From Anaerolineae bacterium (GTDB lineage: Bacteria; Chloroflexota; Anaerolineae; JAAYZQ01), in contig JAFGOG010000324.1 of the NCBI GenBank assembly GCA_016926595.1, positions 1 through 14,331 on the forward strand: a stretch of 14,331 bases of DNA, written 5' to 3'. The position numbers and the translations under genes were made by a program. The notes under the pieces were generated by a model. The model made no database searches. It was given only the letters and a program-made list of their open reading frames with translations, and was not told where the DNA came from. Below are positions 7,014 to 13,308 of this stretch, one piece after another. Position 1 is the first letter of the stretch. Every line of letters begins with the position of its first letter.

Positions 7014-8870
7014 CTATGGCTCCAGCCGCCGCAACAGCTCACCAGCCGTTAGCCGTCCGGTGTTGCGCAAGATGAGCGCCCGCGGGTGGTCATAGACGAC
7101 GAAACTCTCGTCGGGGACAAACAGCCCAAAGGCGGCGCCGGACACATGCAGGGCCGCCTGCGGCTGCGGCTGCACAAGCAGGTTGAGCCAGGCCGGGCCG
7201 CGGGTGAACTCGCCGGTCAGCTCAAACCCCAAATCGCCGGCAAACAGCAGCTTGTAATAGCGGGCCGTGATCGGATAGCGATCCGGCAGGCGCGGGATCG
7301 AGCCGTAGAGCCGGCGACTGGCGACGATCAGATAGTCGCTGGCGGCCAGATCGCCGGCTATCGTCGCCCACTTGGGCTCGGCGTCCGGCTCGTCGTACAA
7401 GGACAGGGTGCGCAGTTTGTACTCCTCGATGCGGCGAGGGCGACCGTCTACGTCAAGGGGTAACGGCAGCGCCGTATCCCAGTCCTCCACACCCAGCGTG
7501 CTGCCGGCAGGTATGTGGCGGTAGATCCAGTCTGAGGCGACAAGCCAGGAATGGGGGGAAGCGTAGACGGTGACGAAAGCAACAGCATAGCAGGTCGACG
7601 CGACGGCAACTATCCAGCAGCCGGCGGCCATCAAACGCCTTCCTGTGGCTGTGTGGACAAGCCGTCTCAGATCATAGCAAAGGCGGACGGCCAGGAGGCA
7701 TAGGACCGGGATCAGAGGCAGCATGTAGCGCAGATATTTGGCGTACAGGAGACCAGAGATAGACAGGTAAGGGCCGGCCCAGGCCAGGAGCAGGGCATCG
7801 GGCCAGGAGCCATGGCGCAGCCAGCGGACCAGCGCCGCCGCCAGGGCGGCCCAGGCGACCAGGCCCAGCGGCAAGCCCAATCCCCATAGCGCCGTCTGAC
7901 AGATAGGATAGAGGTAGGGCAAGGCGTCAGCGTACTGCCGGGTATAGGGCACGTCCAGCCGACCCCAGGCGATCTGCGATTCGCGGATGGTTTGCGCCAG
8001 GAAGGTCTGCCAGTCGATCAGGGCATAAGGCTGCACGACCAAGAAAACAACGGCGGCGATGGCGAGGGTGAGCGCCAGAGACTTGATGCGAGACGCGCAA
8101 CGCTGGCCGCCGACAAGGGCAACCAATACAGGAAGGACAAGTGGAGCGGCGGTCAGCTTGGTGGCGAGGGCCAGGCCCAGCGCGACGCCAAGGACGACAC
8201 TGCGACGCAGGGTGGGAGCGCCCCAGGCCAAGCCGACAGCCAGGTTCAGCACGAGCATGACAAAGAAAGTGAGCAGGGTGTCGGCGGTGTAAAAGTGGGC
8301 GAGCTGGATGTGCAGGACGGCCACGCCGACCAGGACAGCGGCCAAGAGCCCGACGCACTGGGAACGGGATCTCGAGGAGGAAAGATCTGAGCAATGGCTT
8401 CCTCTCCCTGTTGAGGACAGGGGAGGGTGAGGGGGAGATCCTAAACCTTCGCTGGCGGCCGGCCACAGGGTGTGAGCCAGGCGGTAGGTGAGGTAGATGG
8501 TACCCAGGTCGAACAAAGCCGACAGGGGGCGGGCCACGAGGTGGAGGTTGTCCGGGTCGCGGACGGCCGGCCACACCAGGGACACCAGCGCAGCGACCAG
8601 CCGGAGCAAGTAGAAAGGGAGCGATCCATAGGCAAAAAAACCGGGGTTGAGCGGGCTGGCCGGGCTCAGAGCCTCAGCGAGGCTGCCCGGCCAGTGCAGG
8701 CCCAGGGTGACGAAATAGATCTGGCGCTCGTCGGGATGGAGCCACTGGCCGCCGTCCCAGGTCAGGCCGTAGAGGCGCAGCACGGCGGCGAATGCCAAGA
8801 TCAGGATCAGGAGGAGAGTCTCGCGGCGGGTCGACAGCCACATGCAGGGCCGCCTTCGGCTGCGGGCCAC
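7014..8870 (-). CDS. GT39-family membrane glycosyltransferase (HPDE type)
   Basis: A 618-residue polytopic protein. After the first helix (about residues 17-36) comes WDGGQWLHPDERQ, with the acidic pair Asp47-Glu48 in the first outer loop, as in PMT/ArnT-like enzymes that use polyprenyl-phosphate sugars. About ten further hydrophobic helices follow, and a soluble region of roughly 200 residues ends the protein with DESFVVYDHPRALILRNTG. Residues about 139-171 are a Ser/Pro/Arg-rich, low-complexity stretch between a helix and VGLLAAVLVG, encoded by a 75-bp palindromic element and its flanks; relatives would not be expected to have it. The GTG at 8870 has AAAGG 7 nt upstream and follows the methyltransferase stop by 3 nt; the ATG at 8843 is an alternative that would put a 27-bp repeat copy in the leader. 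It probably forms an operon with the methyltransferase. Sugar and acceptor are unknown. Confidence 0.88.
   Translation of the reverse strand: MARSRRRPCMWLSTRRETLLLILILAFAAVLRLYGLTWDGGQWLHPDERQIYFVTLGLHWPGSLAEALSPASPLNPGFFAYGSLPFYLLRLVAALVSLVWPAVRDPDNLHLVARPLSALFDLGTIYLTYRLAHTLWPAASEGLGSPPHPPLSSTGRGSHCSDLSSSRSRSQCVGLLAAVLVGVAVLHIQLAHFYTADTLLTFFVMLVLNLAVGLAWGAPTLRRSVVLGVALGLALATKLTAAPLVLPVLVALVGGQRCASRIKSLALTLAIAAVVFLVVQPYALIDWQTFLAQTIRESQIAWGRLDVPYTRQYADALPYLYPICQTALWGLGLPLGLVAWAALAAALVRWLRHGSWPDALLLAWAGPYLSISGLLYAKYLRYMLPLIPVLCLLAVRLCYDLRRLVHTATGRRLMAAGCWIVAVASTCYAVAFVTVYASPHSWLVASDWIYRHIPAGSTLGVEDWDTALPLPLDVDGRPRRIEEYKLRTLSLYDEPDAEPKWATIAGDLAASDYLIVASRRLYGSIPRLPDRYPITARYYKLLFAGDLGFELTGEFTRGPAWLNLLVQPQPQAALHVSGAAFGLFVPDESFVVYDHPRALILRNTGRLTAGELLRRLEP
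7143..7169. repeat. 27-bp direct repeat, copy A (3' part of the second GT39 gene)
   Basis: This copy begins CACATGCAGGGCCGCC and matches 8839-8865 at 26 of 27 positions, the difference being G versus T at position 18. It contains a small GCCG/CGGC stem. Here it encodes the QPQPQAALHV stretch of the GT39 protein, which is read in a different frame from copy B. Confidence 0.8.
8367..8441. repeat. 75-bp palindromic mini-element in frame inside the second GT39 gene
   Basis: Seven-base terminal inverted repeats, GGATCTC (8367-8373) and GAGATCC (8435-8441), bound a 75-bp unit. An inner hairpin pairs 8401-8411 (CCTCTCCCTGT) with 8417-8426 (ACAGGGGAGG), with one bulged base. Seventy-five is a multiple of three, so the frame of the host gene is kept. 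The encoded residues are low-complexity and unlike the hydrophobic protein around them. It resembles dispersed palindromic elements; I have no second copy in this window to prove mobility. Confidence 0.6.
8839..8865. repeat. 27-bp direct repeat, copy B (5' end of the second GT39 gene)
   Basis: Partner of 7143-7169, in the same orientation, 26/27 identical. It overlaps the first codons if the GTG at 8870 is used, or the ribosome-binding region if the ATG at 8843 is used. Confidence 0.8.
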
Positions 8871-8873
8871 GGG

Positions 8874-9713
8874 TTAGCCTTTCTTGACCGCCACCAGCGC
8901 GCCGCTGATCTTGGACACGTCCAGGTGGCCGTGGCGGGCGATGTACGCATCGACCTCGGCCCGGATCAGGTCGAGGATCGCCTGCCACTCGGCGTCGGTG
9001 TGGCCAGGGCGCATTGTGTCGGCCCGGGTGCTGGCCACATAGTCGACGAACGGCTGAGCGGCAGGAAAGCGCAGGGCGCCGTGCAGGGTGTGGGTCTCGA
9101 CCCGATCGAAATGGGGGGCCAGGAAAACAGGGCCCTCCTCCAAAGAAAAGCGGTTGGTCACAGCCTTGGTGTTGACGAGATTGGGGAAGCGGGCCGCTGC
9201 CCGCTGCAGGTAGGCCTGGTATTCGGGCATGGTGTAGGCGCTGTTGGTGGTGGCCAAGAGCCTGCCGCCGGGGCGGAGGACACGGGCAGCTTCGGCCACA
9301 GCCTGGTCGATGTCGGGCACGTAAAAGAGCACGTGTCGGGCCATGACCACGTCAAAGAGGGCATCGGGAAAGGGCAACGCCTGGGCATCGCCGACGAAAA
9401 AGCGGGCGGGGAGGCCTTGGGCCAGATCGGCGGCGCGGTTGGCCATGCCTGGCGACAGGTCAAAACCGACCAGCGTAGCCCAGTCTGGACGCTGGCGGGC
9501 CATCCCGCGCAACAGGTCGCCTGACCCGCAGCCCACATCCAGGACCCGCTCACTGCCGCGCCAGGCCAGCCGTTCCAGCGTCCACCGGCCGAAATCGACC
9601 GGATCGACGGTGTAGAGTGCGTGGGTTCGTCGGCGAACGCTGAGACGGGTGTCGTCGGCGTAACCACCTGGCAATTTTGGATTCTGGATTCTGGATTCTG
9701 GACTGTGCTCCAC
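8874..9713 (-). CDS. SAM-dependent methyltransferase, class I
   Basis: A protein of up to 279 residues with a Methyltransf_11-type Rossmann fold. Motif I is VLDVGCGSG (57-65), the acidic end of strand 2 is VGFDLSPGM (Asp85), motif II is GDAQALPFPDALFDVV (108-123), and motif III is VLRPGGRLLATT (145-156). It transfers a methyl group from S-adenosylmethionine; the acceptor is not evident, and ubiE-like or sugar/lipid methyltransferases are possible. The start is uncertain. The GTG at 9713 opens the longest frame but nearly coincides with the predicted transcription start (leaderless reading), and residues 5-13 are encoded by a heptamer repeat. The TTG at 9674, giving MPGGYADDTRLS, would place the repeat in the leader. 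The TAA at 8874 is 3 nt before the GT39 GTG, so the two genes probably form one operon. Confidence 0.88.
   Translation of the reverse strand: MEHSPESRIQNPKLPGGYADDTRLSVRRRTHALYTVDPVDFGRWTLERLAWRGSERVLDVGCGSGDLLRGMARQRPDWATLVGFDLSPGMANRAADLAQGLPARFFVGDAQALPFPDALFDVVMARHVLFYVPDIDQAVAEAARVLRPGGRLLATTNSAYTMPEYQAYLQRAAARFPNLVNTKAVTNRFSLEEGPVFLAPHFDRVETHTLHGALRFPAAQPFVDYVASTRADTMRPGHTDAEWQAILDLIRAEVDAYIARHGHLDVSKISGALVAVKKG
9679..9704. repeat. Heptanucleotide tandem repeat (GGATTCT/AGAATCC) at the methyltransferase start
   Basis: Three perfect GGATTCT units (9679-9685, 9686-9692, 9693-9699) and a partial fourth unit, GGACT, to 9704. It lies at the 5' end of the minus-strand methyltransferase, either inside its first codons or in its leader. 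Confidence 0.85.
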
Positions 9714-9719
9714 CCCCCA

Positions 9720-9749
9720 ATTTTACCACGCTTGTCGAGGGTTGGACAA
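9720..9749 (-). promoter_or_regulatory. Putative promoter of the methyltransferase-GT39 operon
   Basis: On the minus strand: -35 TTGTCC (9744-9749, 4/6), an 18-bp spacer, and -10 TAAAAT (9720-9725, 5/6) preceded by TGG as an extended -10. The predicted start near 9713 falls at the GTG codon. Confidence 0.5.
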
Positions 9750-9759
9750 GTTGACAACT
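9749..9759. promoter_or_regulatory. Short inverted repeat in the divergent promoter region, possible operator
   Basis: AGTTG-A-CAACT is an 11-base palindrome with one central base. It sits between the two divergent promoters and touches the -35 of the minus-strand one. A regulator site is possible; no known consensus is claimed. Confidence 0.3.
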
Positions 9760-9789
9760 CGTGCAGATTGTGTGGCCAGCGGTGGGTTA

Positions 9790-9798
9790 TGGTATACT
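9790..9798 (+). promoter_or_regulatory. Extended -10 promoter for the second methyltransferase
   Basis: TGG followed by TATACT (9793-9798, 5/6 to TATAAT). A weak -35, TTGTGT, lies at 9768-9773 with a 19-bp spacer, so the extended -10 probably dominates. The expected start is near 9805, about 17 nt before the ATG at 9822. Confidence 0.5.
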
Positions 9799-9821
9799 GG
9801 GCGCCAGGGATGGAGGAAGCG

Positions 9822-10607
9822 ATGGCGACAGAGATGACACTTGAGGAATGGGAGCAGCAGTTCAGCCGACAGGCTGGCTGGACGCGGGCCACGCGGCAGC
9901 ACCTATACCGCCGGGCCAACCTGCTGCGGGCCAAGCGAGTGCTGGACGTGGGCAGCGGCACAGGGGTGGTGACCGAAGAGATGGCAGAGTTGACCAGAGG
10001 CGAGGTGATCGGGCTGGATATCGATCCGGCCATGGTGGCTTTTGCCAGGCGGCGCGGCCGCCACGATCGGCAGAGCCAAGCGCATGCGGCACAGGGCGGC
10101 CATGCTGAGTACCGGTTGGGCGACGCCCACGATCTGCCCTTCCCCGACGGCTGGTTCGACGTGACCGCCTGTCACTTTGTACTGTTGTGGTGCCGGGATC
10201 CCGGCCGGGCGGCGAAGGAGATGATGCGCGTGACCCGGCCAGGGGGCGTGGTTCTGGTCTGCGCTGAGCCGGACTATGGCGGACGGATCGATTACCCCGA
10301 CCTGCCTATCGGCCGCTGGCAGGCCGAGGCGCTGCGGGGGGAGGGCGCCGATCCATTGCTGGGACGGAGGCTGAGGGCGCTGTTCCCCGTCGGCCAGGCC
10401 GACGTGGGGGTCATACCTAGCCTGTGGGACCTACCTACACTGCGCGCGGAGTTCGACGGGGAGTGGAGTTTGTGGGAGCGATCGCTGAATGGCGTCGTGT
10501 CGCCCGAGGAACTGGCCCGCCTCCGAGCCGCCGACCAGGCCGCCGTCGAATCTGGGGAGCGGTTGGTGTTCATGCCGGTGTTCTATGCGCTCGTCAGATC
10601 GCCGTAA
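9822..10607 (+). CDS. SAM-dependent methyltransferase, class I (second)
   Basis: A 261-residue class I methyltransferase. Motif I is VLDVGSGTG (40-48), the strand 2 end is VIGLDIDPAMV (Asp66), motif II is GDAHDLPFPDGWFDV (100-114), and motif III is VTRPGGVVLV (137-146). It is not closely similar to the neighbour at 8874-9713 outside these shared motifs. The acceptor is unknown. The start at ATG 9822 is preferred because GGAGG lies 5 nt upstream; the in-frame ATG at 9810 overlaps that ribosome site, and earlier starts would run through the divergent promoter region. Residues about 79-94 between strand 2 and motif II look longer than usual and are encoded by a stretch flanked by GGCCGCC/GGCGGCC. 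It appears to be a single-gene unit, followed closely by the prsW promoter. Confidence 0.9.
   Translation: MATEMTLEEWEQQFSRQAGWTRATRQHLYRRANLLRAKRVLDVGSGTGVVTEEMAELTRGEVIGLDIDPAMVAFARRRGRHDRQSQAHAAQGGHAEYRLGDAHDLPFPDGWFDVTACHFVLLWCRDPGRAAKEMMRVTRPGGVVLVCAEPDYGGRIDYPDLPIGRWQAEALRGEGADPLLGRRLRALFPVGQADVGVIPSLWDLPTLRAEFDGEWSLWERSLNGVVSPEELARLRAADQAAVESGERLVFMPVFYALVRSP
10056..10101. repeat. Short palindrome-bounded patch in the second methyltransferase gene
   Basis: GGCCGCC (10056-10062) and GGCGGCC (10095-10101) are exact inverted copies around a 32-base centre. The encoded RHDRQSQAHAAQGGH stretch lengthens a loop that is usually short in this fold. In GC-rich DNA a 7-bp match could arise by chance. 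Confidence 0.35.
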
Positions 10608-10627
10608 AAGGCCCATCCAGGAGTAGT

Positions 10628-10656
10628 TTGTAATAGCAGGCGTTTCGTGATACAAT
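10628..10656 (+). promoter_or_regulatory. Putative sigma-70 promoter of prsW
   Basis: -35 TTGTAA (10628-10633, 4/6), a 17-bp spacer, and -10 TACAAT (10651-10656, 5/6) with TGA just before it as an extended -10. The expected start is near 10663, with GAGGAGA in the leader before the ATG at 10696. Confidence 0.65.
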
Positions 10657-10695
10657 CGGACCGTCATTGTTGAGGCAGAGGAGACCGTCCGGCGC

Positions 10696-11724
10696 ATGAC
10701 CGTTGTGGTGATAGCGATCCTGGGAGCGTTGATCCCAACTGCAGGCTATGTGCTGCTGTCGTGGTGGATCGACCGCTATGAAAAGGAACCAGTCGGGCTG
10801 CTGGCGGCGGCCTTTTTGTGGGGGGCCGGACCGGCCGCCATCCTATCGATCGTCCTCGAGATCGCCTTTGCCGTGCCGGTGTCAGTTCTGGGGTCCGAGA
10901 GCCTGCTGGGCAGGCTGTTGAGCGCCAGCGTGGGCGCTCCCCTCATCGAAGAAAGCGCCAAGGGAATCGCCCTCATTTTCCTGTTCCTGGTTGTCCCAAA
11001 AGCATTCGACGGCATGCTGGATGGGATCATCTTTGGGGCGATGATCGGCTTTGGCTTTGCCATGACAGAGGATGTTGTTGCCTATTTTATCCCGATTATG
11101 AGCCAACATGGACTGAGCGCTGGGCTGATCAACATCTTTCTGCGGACGGGGGTCTTTGGGTTCAACCATGCCTTTTGGACCGGACTTTTCGGGGCGAGCG
11201 TCGGTTATGCGCGGTTGGTCCGGAGCCAGAAGCGGCGGCTTCCGGCGCTGATGATCGGGGGGGCGCTGGCCGTCCTGATGCACAGCCTGCACAACCTCGG
11301 AGCGACCCTGGTTGAGCGGACCGTGTTTCTGTCCCTGGGATTCAGCGCGCTCCTGGACTGGAGCGGCGTATTGGCGCTGGCCATTGTGATCGTACTGGAA
11401 CTGCGCACCGAGCGACGTTGGATCGAGCGCGGGCTGAGCGAAGAAGTGCAACAGGGAGCATTGAGCCCGCAGGAATTCGACCTGCTGCACTCGGCCAGGC
11501 GCCGCTGGCAAGCCAACCGACAAGCGCGGCGCCAGGGTGGACGGACGGGCGCCCGGGTGGTGGAGCGCTATTTCCAGACCGCCACGCGACTGGCCTTTAA
11601 CAAGCAGCATTTGCGGGTGCTGGGCGATGAGGGCCGCAGCCTGGCCGAGATCGAGCGGCTTCAGCTCGAACTGGCGCAGCGCCGGGCCGAGGCCTGGCCG
11701 TGGCTGTGGCCGGCCGAATCGTGA
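10696..11724 (+). CDS. prsW: PrsW-family intramembrane metalloprotease
   Basis: A 342-residue protein with about eight hydrophobic helices, then a soluble tail of roughly 110 residues. All the family motifs are present: EESAK with Glu85-Glu86 (85-89), FGAMIGFGFAMTED (113-126), NHAFWTG with His158 (157-163), and MHSLHN with His196 and His199 (195-200). These glutamates and histidines would bind the catalytic metal within the membrane. Bacillus PrsW performs site-1 cleavage of the RsiW anti-sigma factor; no anti-sigma factor is visible here, so the substrate is unknown. The tail after residue 240 is charged and helical and may be cytoplasmic. ATG start, with GAGGAGA about 11 nt upstream and its own promoter. 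The next gene has a separate promoter 35 nt past this stop, so prsW is probably monocistronic. Confidence 0.9.
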   Translation: MTVVVIAILGALIPTAGYVLLSWWIDRYEKEPVGLLAAAFLWGAGPAAILSIVLEIAFAVPVSVLGSESLLGRLLSASVGAPLIEESAKGIALIFLFLVVPKAFDGMLDGIIFGAMIGFGFAMTEDVVAYFIPIMSQHGLSAGLINIFLRTGVFGFNHAFWTGLFGASVGYARLVRSQKRRLPALMIGGALAVLMHSLHNLGATLVERTVFLSLGFSALLDWSGVLALAIVIVLELRTERRWIERGLSEEVQQGALSPQEFDLLHSARRRWQANRQARRQGGRTGARVVERYFQTATRLAFNKQHLRVLGDEGRSLAEIERLQLELAQRRAEAWPWLWPAES

Positions 11725-11758
11725 GCCGGTGGAGAGGGCAGAAGCGGCAGTCCGTCGT

Positions 11759-11787
11759 TTGACTTCCGGGGTTGATTCTGCTACAAT
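11759..11787 (+). promoter_or_regulatory. Strong putative sigma-70 promoter of the response-regulator/cvpA/mutS2 unit
   Basis: -35 TTGACT (11759-11764, 5/6), a 17-bp spacer, and -10 TACAAT (11782-11787, 5/6). The expected start is near 11794, giving a leader of about 60 nt to the GTG at 11854. No comparable promoter was seen before the genes downstream. Confidence 0.7.
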
Positions 11788-11853
11788 AGATGCTGCCGGC
11801 CGCTGCCCTGGGCTGGATCCCGCGCGGTTGGAGTATTTCGGGGAGAAGAGATT

Positions 11854-12264
11854 GTGACAGAGGAAAGCGCAGACACCAGGCCCAAGATCCTGTGCGTCGA
11901 AGACGAAGCTGGGATGCTCGACCTACTGCGACTGATCCTGGAATCAGCCGGATATACCTTTTTGGCTGCCAAAGATGGCCAGGAAGGCCTGGAAGCTATG
12001 CGCCGTGAGCGACCAGATCTGATATTGTTGGACCTGATGCTGCCCCAGGTGGGCGGCGCCGAAGTCTTGCTCCAGAAAAAGCAAGACCCTACTATTCAGC
12101 ACATTCCGGTCATCGCCGTCACGGCCATGAGTTCGCCGTTTGACCAAATCATGTGGAAACACCGGACCGAGATCGAGGATTACATTACAAAACCGTTCAT
12201 GCGCAAGCAGTTGTTGAGCTCTATCGAACGGGTGCTTGCCGGAGCATCGGGCAGGTCGGGCTAA
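11854..12264 (+). CDS. Single-domain response regulator (CheY-like receiver), copy 1
   Basis: A 136-residue receiver domain with no output domain. All the phosphorylation residues are present: acidic pair Glu16-Asp17, phospho-acceptor Asp60 in LLDLMLP, Thr90 in AVTAMS and Lys113 in YITKPF. It would take phosphate from an unknown histidine kinase and act through protein contact. Between Thr90 and the lysine the usual GADDY pattern is replaced by SPFDQIMWKHRTEIEDY, a motif shared with the next gene. GTG start with GGGAGAAG upstream; no competing ATG fits the domain start. The stop is 4 nt before the ATG of copy 2. The two are about 60% identical by eye, so they are a tandem duplication. Confidence 0.92.
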   Translation: MTEESADTRPKILCVEDEAGMLDLLRLILESAGYTFLAAKDGQEGLEAMRRERPDLILLDLMLPQVGGAEVLLQKKQDPTIQHIPVIAVTAMSSPFDQIMWKHRTEIEDYITKPFMRKQLLSSIERVLAGASGRSG

Positions 12265-12268
12265 AACC

Positions 12269-12703
12269 ATGACAGCAGCAACGCAAGAAGGGCCAGGGGT
12301 GACCAAGGCCAAGATTCTGTGCATCGAAGACGATCCGGATATGATAGACTACCTCAAGCTGATCCTGGGTAAAGCCGGTTACGAGGTACTCGGGGCACTA
12401 GGCGGACAGGAGGGGTTGGAGACTATGCGACGCGAACAACCCGACCTGATTCTGCTCGACCTAATGATGCCTGTGGTAGACGGCGCAGATGTTCTGCTGC
12501 ACAAGAAAAAAGACCCCACCATCCAAGATATCCCGGTCATTGCCCTGACGGCTCTCGATTCGCCTTTTGACCAAGTCATGTGGCGGGCCAGAACAGACCT
12601 GCAGGATTTTATCGTCAAATCCCGGCTACCGCGCCGCGAGCTGATCGCGCGCATCGAGCGAGTTCTGGAGCTCCATCCCCGCTCGCCAGATAAGGGTCAA
12701 TAG
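12269..12703 (+). CDS. Single-domain response regulator (CheY-like receiver), copy 2
   Basis: A 144-residue receiver domain from the ATG at 12269. The key residues are kept: Glu20-Asp21, Asp64 in LLDLMMP, Thr94 in ALTALD and Lys117. Unlike copy 1, the residue after the lysine is Ser instead of Pro (FIVKSR versus YITKPF), so the beta5-alpha5 switch surface has diverged. It carries the same SPFDQVMWRARTDLQDF segment. A GTG at 12299 (MTKAKILCIED) has a better ribosome site, AAGAAGG, and matches the normal domain start, so it may be the real start. A longer TTG start at 12236 would overlap copy 1 and is less likely. It is followed after 32 nt by cvpA, with no promoter seen between. No DNA-binding or enzymatic output domain is present. 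Confidence 0.9.
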   Translation: MTAATQEGPGVTKAKILCIEDDPDMIDYLKLILGKAGYEVLGALGGQEGLETMRREQPDLILLDLMMPVVDGADVLLHKKKDPTIQDIPVIALTALDSPFDQVMWRARTDLQDFIVKSRLPRRELIARIERVLELHPRSPDKGQ

Positions 12704-12735
12704 CGAGTATCCGGCAGGAGTAAGGGAGAAGTTCT

Positions 12736-13299
12736 ATGCCATCCTGGCTAAATCCTTTTGACATTTTGATCGCCTTTGCCCTGATCGGGGGTGTGGTTTG
12801 GGGATTCACCCAAGGCCTCGTGCGCATGGCTCTCAGCCTTGTGGTGCTGTACCTGGCCGTTGTGCTGGCGATGAGTTTTTACGTAAAGGCCGGTGAGTGG
12901 ATTGTTTATCTGAGCGGAGGGGGCCTGGCCCAAGCCGCCGCCGAATTGTCTGCCTTTTTGATTATTTTGATCTTGACCACGACAGTCGTCAACTTTGCAT
13001 TGGCCCGGGCTTTTAAAGAGACCGAGCTGCCTGGCATACGGCAGATCGACCAGCTTGGCGGACTGGTGCTGGGTTTTGTGCTGGTAGCGGCCTGGATTGG
13101 CCTGGTGCTGGTCGGCTTGGTTTTCGTGCTGAACACACCAGGCGTTGGCAGCGACGCGTTTCGAGCGAATGTCCTTGGCTACATGCGCAGTTCCCTCTTG
13201 GTGCCGATCTTTAACGATGTTTGGCCCATCCTTCTTGCCACGCTCAGGCCGTGGATGCCCAGAGGCCAGTTGCCCGACATCTTTGCGTTCCAACTTTGA
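12736..13299 (+). CDS. cvpA: CvpA family membrane protein
   Basis: A 187-residue protein with four hydrophobic helices (about residues 8-25, 28-47, 65-88 and 107-131) and a short C-terminal soluble part. The N-terminal NPFDILIAFALIGGVVWGFTQGLVR pattern and the later IDQLGGLVLGFVL segment are typical of the family, named after the E. coli protein needed for colicin V production; its biochemical role is unsettled. The ribosome site AAGGGAGAAG lies 4 nt before the ATG. It sits 9 nt before mutS2. In Bacillus subtilis a CvpA-type gene (yshB) is close to mutSB, so this adjacency is a conserved context rather than chance. Confidence 0.88.
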   Translation: MPSWLNPFDILIAFALIGGVVWGFTQGLVRMALSLVVLYLAVVLAMSFYVKAGEWIVYLSGGGLAQAAAELSAFLIILILTTTVVNFALARAFKETELPGIRQIDQLGGLVLGFVLVAAWIGLVLVGLVFVLNTPGVGSDAFRANVLGYMRSSLLVPIFNDVWPILLATLRPWMPRGQLPDIFAFQL

Positions 13300-13308
13300 C
13301 GCGCCTGG

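Noticed and set aside
8472..9524. 350-codon open frame on the plus strand, antisense to the first methyltransferase and the second GT39 gene
   Set aside because: It lies opposite two genes with clear motifs, crosses their junction, and its Gly/Gln/Val-rich translation has no recognisable domain; GC-rich DNA commonly gives such antisense frames.
2337..9704. CRISPR array suggested by tandem repeats
   Set aside because: The repeats are 7-base units without spacers, and no cas genes are present.
9751..9798. TTGACA at 9751-9756 as the -35 for the second methyltransferase
   Set aside because: The distance to TATACT is 36 bp, too long for a sigma-70 promoter; the extended -10 explains the signal better.
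9621..9821. N-terminal extension of the second methyltransferase to 9621
   Set aside because: It would translate the heptamer repeat and both divergent promoters; the ATG at 9822 has a GGAGG site 5 nt upstream and fits the domain start.
9158..10033. 291-codon minus-strand frame overlapping both methyltransferases
   Set aside because: It is in the wrong frame relative to the methyltransferase at 8874-9713, runs antisense through the start of the other one, and has a low-complexity Ser/Pro/Ala translation.
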